A stretch of DNA of 8,990 nucleotides from Mariprofundales bacterium (lineage in GTDB: Bacteria > Pseudomonadota > Zetaproteobacteria > Mariprofundales > S012-25). The notes below the pieces were generated by a model, which saw only the letters and a list, made by a program, of their open reading frames with translations, was not told where the DNA came from and did not search any database. Location of the stretch: positions 1 to 8,990 of the forward strand of contig WFOX01000021.1 of assembly GCA_015487905.1 (NCBI GenBank), written 5' to 3'. The translations under genes and the position numbers were made by a program. Shown in pieces: positions 6,259-8,990 of this stretch (the first letter of the stretch is position 1; every line of letters starts with the position of its first letter).

Positions 6259-7406
6259 CGCTGTTTCTGCTCGGCCTGCTGCTGTTTGCCGTCGTCGTGC
6301 TCATCGCGCTGTTTGTGCGCGCAGGCGAGGAAGAGGACAAGGAAAAACCGCATGAGGACGAACAGCAGCGTGCCTCATCCATGCGGCCGCTGCTGCTTGG
6401 CATCAACTATTTGCTTGCGGATGCGCCCGATCGCGCCTTGCGCGCCTTCATTGAGGCCGCGCGCATGCACGGCGATGCCGCGGAGATCTACATGGCGCTT
6501 GGCGAGATGTTTCGCGCCCGCGGCGAATACATGCGCGCCGTGCGCATCCACCAGAACCTGCTTGCGCGCCCCGATTTGGACGAAGAGCAGCGTTTCCGGG
6601 CCGCTTGGGCGCTTGCTCAAGACTTTCACAAAGGCGGCTTTTTTGATCGCGCCCTGCGTCAATACGAGCGCGTGTTGCAAATGCGGCCCGATTACGCGCC
6701 GGCTGTGGAGGCTTGCTTGCGCATCCGCGAGGACGCAGGCGAGTGGGATGAAGCGCTCAAGCTTTTGGATCGCTGGCAACGCATCACGAATGAAGACGCC
6801 TCGCGCCATCGCGCCTATTTGCTTGCGCAAAAGGCATGGGAAGCGCTGGGCCGCGATGCGCATGAAAGAGCCCAGGCGCTTGCACAAGAAGCGCTCAAGG
6901 TGGATGCAAGCTGCGCGCTTGCGCGGCTTGTGCGGTTGCGGCTGCTGCTTGCCGGCCGCGAAAAGGCGTCGCTTGCAACAAGCTTGCAAGACTGGCGGGC
7001 GCACGCGCCGCAGACCTTGGCCGTGGCGCTGGCCGAGCTTGCCCGCACAGGGGAGGAGGAGATCCGCCAAGAGGTGCGCAACTGGTTGGGCGCGTGCGTA
7101 AAAAACAATGAGGCGCAGGAGGATTGGGTGCTCGCTTGGTTGGAGCACGAGCCGCCGGCGGATGCCCGACGCGATGCCAAGGCTTGGGGCTTTCGTCCCA
7201 AAAGCCTGCGCGGATGGTTGCGTTTGCTTGCGGCCACGCGCGAGGACGAAGACGGCGCGTTTGCACGGCGTTGGCGCGCACAGGCGCCGGATTGGCGTTG
7301 CAGCGAATGCGGCGTGGAGGTGCGCGAGGTGCGCTGGCGCTGTCCGCAATGCCATGCTTGGGGCACGATGCGGCCGTTGGAGGAGGAGGCGTGCGCGCAG
7401 GGTTGA
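6255..7406 (+). CDS. lapB: Lipopolysaccharide assembly protein B (LapB/YciM), TPR and zinc-ribbon protein
   Basis: A 383-residue protein (E. coli has 389) anchored by one N-terminal helix, residues about 2-22, followed by an acidic linker (GEEEDKEKPHEDE). TPR-like repeats fill most of the cytoplasmic part; GINYLLADAPDRALRAFIEAA and FRARGEYMRAVRIHQNLLARPDL align closely with the E. coli protein. The C-terminal rubredoxin-like metal site is intact: Cys349-x2-Cys352 and Cys363-x2-Cys366, in WRCSECG and CPQCHAWGT. LapB acts as adaptor for FtsH in LpxC turnover and so sets lipopolysaccharide synthesis. The ATG overlaps the lapA stop and has only a weak ribosome site, which suggests translational coupling. 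The 3' end overlaps pyrF. The middle TPRs (about 200-330) are the least conserved by eye. Confidence 0.94.
   Translation: MTLFLLGLLLFAVVVLIALFVRAGEEEDKEKPHEDEQQRASSMRPLLLGINYLLADAPDRALRAFIEAARMHGDAAEIYMALGEMFRARGEYMRAVRIHQNLLARPDLDEEQRFRAAWALAQDFHKGGFFDRALRQYERVLQMRPDYAPAVEACLRIREDAGEWDEALKLLDRWQRITNEDASRHRAYLLAQKAWEALGRDAHERAQALAQEALKVDASCALARLVRLRLLLAGREKASLATSLQDWRAHAPQTLAVALAELARTGEEEIRQEVRNWLGACVKNNEAQEDWVLAWLEHEPPADARRDAKAWGFRPKSLRGWLRLLAATREDEDGAFARRWRAQAPDWRCSECGVEVREVRWRCPQCHAWGTMRPLEEEACAQG
7381..7389 (+). promoter_or_regulatory. AGGAGGAGG ribosome site before pyrF
   Basis: A triple AGG run lies in the last lapB codons. Its first AGGAGG is 4 nt before GTG 7391. The other in-frame options, TTG 7403 and ATG 7406, are too far from it. 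This favours the GTG start. Confidence 0.5.
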
Positions 7407-8050
7407 TGTTGGCGTTGGATGTGCCGGATGCACACAAGGCGCTTGCGCTTGCGCACGCCTGCGCTCCTTGGGTGACGATGTTCAAGGTGGGGCTTGAGCT
7501 GTTTGTGAGCGAGGGGCCGCAGCTTGTGCGCGAGCTTACGCAGATCCGGCCCGTGTTTTTGGATCTCAAGTTTCACGATATTCCCAATACCGTGGCGAGC
7601 GCCGTGCGCGCAGCGGGGCGCACAGGGGCCGCGCTTACGAATGTCCATGCAGCAGGCGGCATGGCGATGATGCGCGCGGCGGCCGAGGCGGCTGAGGCGT
7701 TTCCCAAGATGCGCGTGATTGCGGTGACGGTGCTCACAAGCGAAGAGGGCGATGTGCAGCAAAAGGTGCTTGCCCGGGCGCAGGCCGCGTATGAGGCGGG
7801 GCTTGCGGGGGTTGTGTGCAGCGCGCGCGAGGCGGCGGCCGTGCGTGCGCGCTTCGGCAAGGACTTTTTGATCGTGACCCCGGGCGTGCGCTGGGAGGGC
7901 ACGGCGCGCGACGATCAAGCGCGCACGGCGACACCCGAGCAAGCCGTGCAAGCGGGTGCGGATTATCTCGTCGTGGGCCGCCCGATTCTGCGCGCCTCTG
8001 ATCCCGCAGCCGCAGCGCGCGCGCTTGCCATGCGCTTGCAGCGCGCTTGA
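7391..8050 (+). CDS. pyrF: Orotidine 5'-phosphate decarboxylase
   Basis: A 219-residue TIM-barrel enzyme that converts OMP to UMP, the last step of de novo pyrimidine synthesis. Catalytic residues are visible: Asp10 in LMLALDVP, Lys32 in FKVGLEL, and the D-x-K-x-x-D tetrad in FLDLKFHDIPNTV with Asp58, Lys60 and Asp63. NVHAAGG, AVTVLTS, GVVCSAREA, VTPGVRWEG and YLVVGRPI follow in normal order. GTG 7391 is chosen because it keeps the whole first strand and has AGGAGG upstream; it overlaps lapB by 16 nt. ATG 7406 would overlap by one base only but would begin inside the first strand. lapA-lapB-pyrF is also the E. coli order. The product UMP leads to the CMP used by Cmk, encoded upstream. Confidence 0.96.
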   Translation: MRAGLMLALDVPDAHKALALAHACAPWVTMFKVGLELFVSEGPQLVRELTQIRPVFLDLKFHDIPNTVASAVRAAGRTGAALTNVHAAGGMAMMRAAAEAAEAFPKMRVIAVTVLTSEEGDVQQKVLARAQAAYEAGLAGVVCSAREAAAVRARFGKDFLIVTPGVRWEGTARDDQARTATPEQAVQAGADYLVVGRPILRASDPAAAARALAMRLQRA

Positions 8051-8051
8051 G

Positions 8052-8591
8052 ATGGAGCTTCAGCTCGTTTTGGGCGGGATACGCAGCGGCAAGACCCAAC
8101 GCGCGCATGCGCTTGCCCGCAGACATGCAGGCGAGATCGTGCACATCGCCACAAGCCGCAATGACGGACGCGATCCGGAATGGGCGGCGCGCATCGCCCG
8201 TCATCGGCGCACGCGCCCGCGCGCATGGCTATCTGTAGAAGCGCCGTTTGCGCTTGCCCGCGCCGTGCGCTTTTTCGCGCGCGCGGATCGGCTGTTGCTC
8301 GTGGATTGCATCTCCGTGTGGCTTGCCAATCTCTTACTGGATGGCCAAAACTGGGAACGGGCGCTTGCCGAGTTGCTGGCGGTGGTGGCGCATGCCCCAG
8401 GGCGCGCCGTGTTCGTGAGCAACGAGGTGGGCTGGAGCTTGGTCCCTACGGATCCATTGGGGCGCGCCTTTTGCGATGCGTTGGGGGTTGTCAATCAGCG
8501 CCTGGCGGCCTGTGCTGCGCGCGTGGAACTCGTCGTGGCCGGGCATGTGATTCCGATTGCGGAGGGAGATGGCGATGCCGATGGAGATTGA
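8052..8591 (+). CDS. cobU: Adenosylcobinamide kinase / adenosylcobinamide-phosphate guanylyltransferase
   Basis: A 179-residue bifunctional enzyme (CobU/CobP) that phosphorylates adenosylcobinamide and then adds GMP, producing AdoCbi-GDP for cobalamin nucleotide-loop assembly. The P-loop GGIRSGKT is at residues 8-15. His51, in ARIARHRRTRP, aligns with the guanylylated His46 of the Salmonella enzyme. VDCISVWLANLL (from 84) and SNEVGWSLVP (123-132) are further signatures; the family usually has NEVG-x-G-I-V-P, so Ser replaces one Gly. NQRLAA is near the C-terminus. The protein ends in an unusual Gly/Asp tail, EGDGDADGD, coded by the overlap with the cobT start. ATG 8052 is 1 nt after the pyrF stop, with only GAG just upstream, so initiation is probably coupled. 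Confidence 0.95.
   Translation: MELQLVLGGIRSGKTQRAHALARRHAGEIVHIATSRNDGRDPEWAARIARHRRTRPRAWLSVEAPFALARAVRFFARADRLLLVDCISVWLANLLLDGQNWERALAELLAVVAHAPGRAVFVSNEVGWSLVPTDPLGRAFCDALGVVNQRLAACAARVELVVAGHVIPIAEGDGDADGD
8561..8568 (+). promoter_or_regulatory. Shine-Dalgarno site of cobT
   Basis: GGAGGGAG precedes three in-frame ATGs at 8569, 8575 and 8581. The spacing from GGGAG is 6 nt to ATG 8575, too short to 8569 and long to 8581, so 8575 is preferred. Confidence 0.55.
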
Positions 8592-8990
8592 TCTTGCAGC
8601 GGAGCAGAAGGCGCGGGCGCGGCAGGCACGCCTGACCAAACCCCCGGGGTCGTTGGGGAAGCTGGAGGATCTTGCCTGCTGGTTTGCGGCGCGTTTCGGC
8701 GATCCCGTGCCTGGGAGGCTTCGTCCTGCGATCGTGGTCTTTGCAGGCGATCACGAGGTTGTAGCCGAAGGCGTGTCGGCCTGGCCGCAGGAGGTCACGG
8801 CGCAAATGGTGCGCAACTTCGCAAGCGGTGGTGCCGCGATCAATGTGCTTGCGCGCGAAATCGGCGCGCAGCTTGCGGTCGTGGATGTGGGGGTGGCGGC
8901 CGATCTTTCCGATCTGGACGAGATCTACCACGGCAAGGTGCGCTGGGGAGCGGGCAACATCGTGCGCGAGTCGGCCATGCGCGAGGAAGA
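8575..8990 (+). CDS. cobT: Nicotinate-nucleotide-dimethylbenzimidazole phosphoribosyltransferase, N-terminal part, cut by window end
   Basis: The first 138 codons of CobT, which moves phosphoribose from nicotinate mononucleotide to a lower-ligand base such as dimethylbenzimidazole, giving the alpha-ribotide for cobalamin. Signatures are RLTKPPGSLGKLEDLA (19-34), AGDHEVVAEGVSAWPQEVTAQMV from 57, FASGGAAINVLAREIGA, and VVDVGV. The GDHGV motif nearly always seen in the family reads GDHEV here, with Glu61. The neighbouring cobU makes the other substrate of the final CobS reaction, so cobS and perhaps cobC would be expected beyond the window. The start is one of three ATGs; 8575 fits best with the ribosome site and overlaps cobU by 17 nt. 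The gene runs off the window, so the catalytic C-terminal half cannot be checked. Confidence 0.94.
   Translation, partial: MPMEIDLAAEQKARARQARLTKPPGSLGKLEDLACWFAARFGDPVPGRLRPAIVVFAGDHEVVAEGVSAWPQEVTAQMVRNFASGGAAINVLAREIGAQLAVVDVGVAADLSDLDEIYHGKVRWGAGNIVRESAMREE

Noticed and set aside
7124..7390. Upstream extension of the pyrF frame into lapB
   Set aside because: OMP decarboxylase needs only a few residues before its first strand, and the lapB zinc ribbon is encoded in the other frame here.
1..8990. Mobile element, CRISPR array, tRNA/rRNA or defence system
   Set aside because: All sequence is taken up by recognisable housekeeping genes on one strand; there are no inverted terminal repeats, spaced repeats, or tRNA-like folds.

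Overview
This window is a gap-free stretch of chromosomal housekeeping genes, all on the + strand, from a high-G+C proteobacterium. It is most likely a gammaproteobacterium. The block cmk-rpsA-ihfB-lapA is the order known from Pseudomonas, and lapA-lapB-pyrF is the order known from E. coli. The 3-phosphoshikimate 1-carboxyvinyltransferase (EPSP synthase) resembles the Xanthomonas/Pseudomonas-type enzyme by motif. I cannot place the organism further without a search.

Layout: the 3' end of coaX (type III pantothenate kinase, 1-342); a membrane-anchored SPOR-like protein (339-992); tyrA (1005-1895) and aroA (1888-3216) for aromatic amino acids; cmk (3213-3935); rpsA for ribosomal protein S1 (3928-5676); ihfB for the IHF beta subunit (5673-5963); lapA (5968-6258) and lapB (6255-7406), which control lipopolysaccharide synthesis; pyrF (7391-8050); then cobU (8052-8591) and the 5' part of cobT (8575 to the window end), for assembly of the cobalamin nucleotide loop.

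The largest gap between genes is 12 nt, and seven or more junctions overlap (GTGA, ATGA, TTGA types or longer). No intergenic promoter, terminator, RNA gene, mobile element or CRISPR array is visible. The arrangement implies a long co-transcribed, translationally coupled operon joining CoA, aromatic amino acid, pyrimidine nucleotide, translation, nucleoid, envelope and B12 functions. The window edges cut coaX and cobT, so the operon extends further both ways.

I found no previously undescribed system. The points worth a second look are: an S1 protein whose usual RNA-contacting residues are missing in domains 3 and 4; an rpsA gene with a strong Shine-Dalgarno site and no leader; unfused but overlapping tyrA/aroA; a changed residue in the CobT GDHG motif; a TyrA nucleotide-binding loop lacking the usual acidic residue; and strong use of CTT/TTG leucine codons despite high G+C, giving very frequent GCTTGC words.
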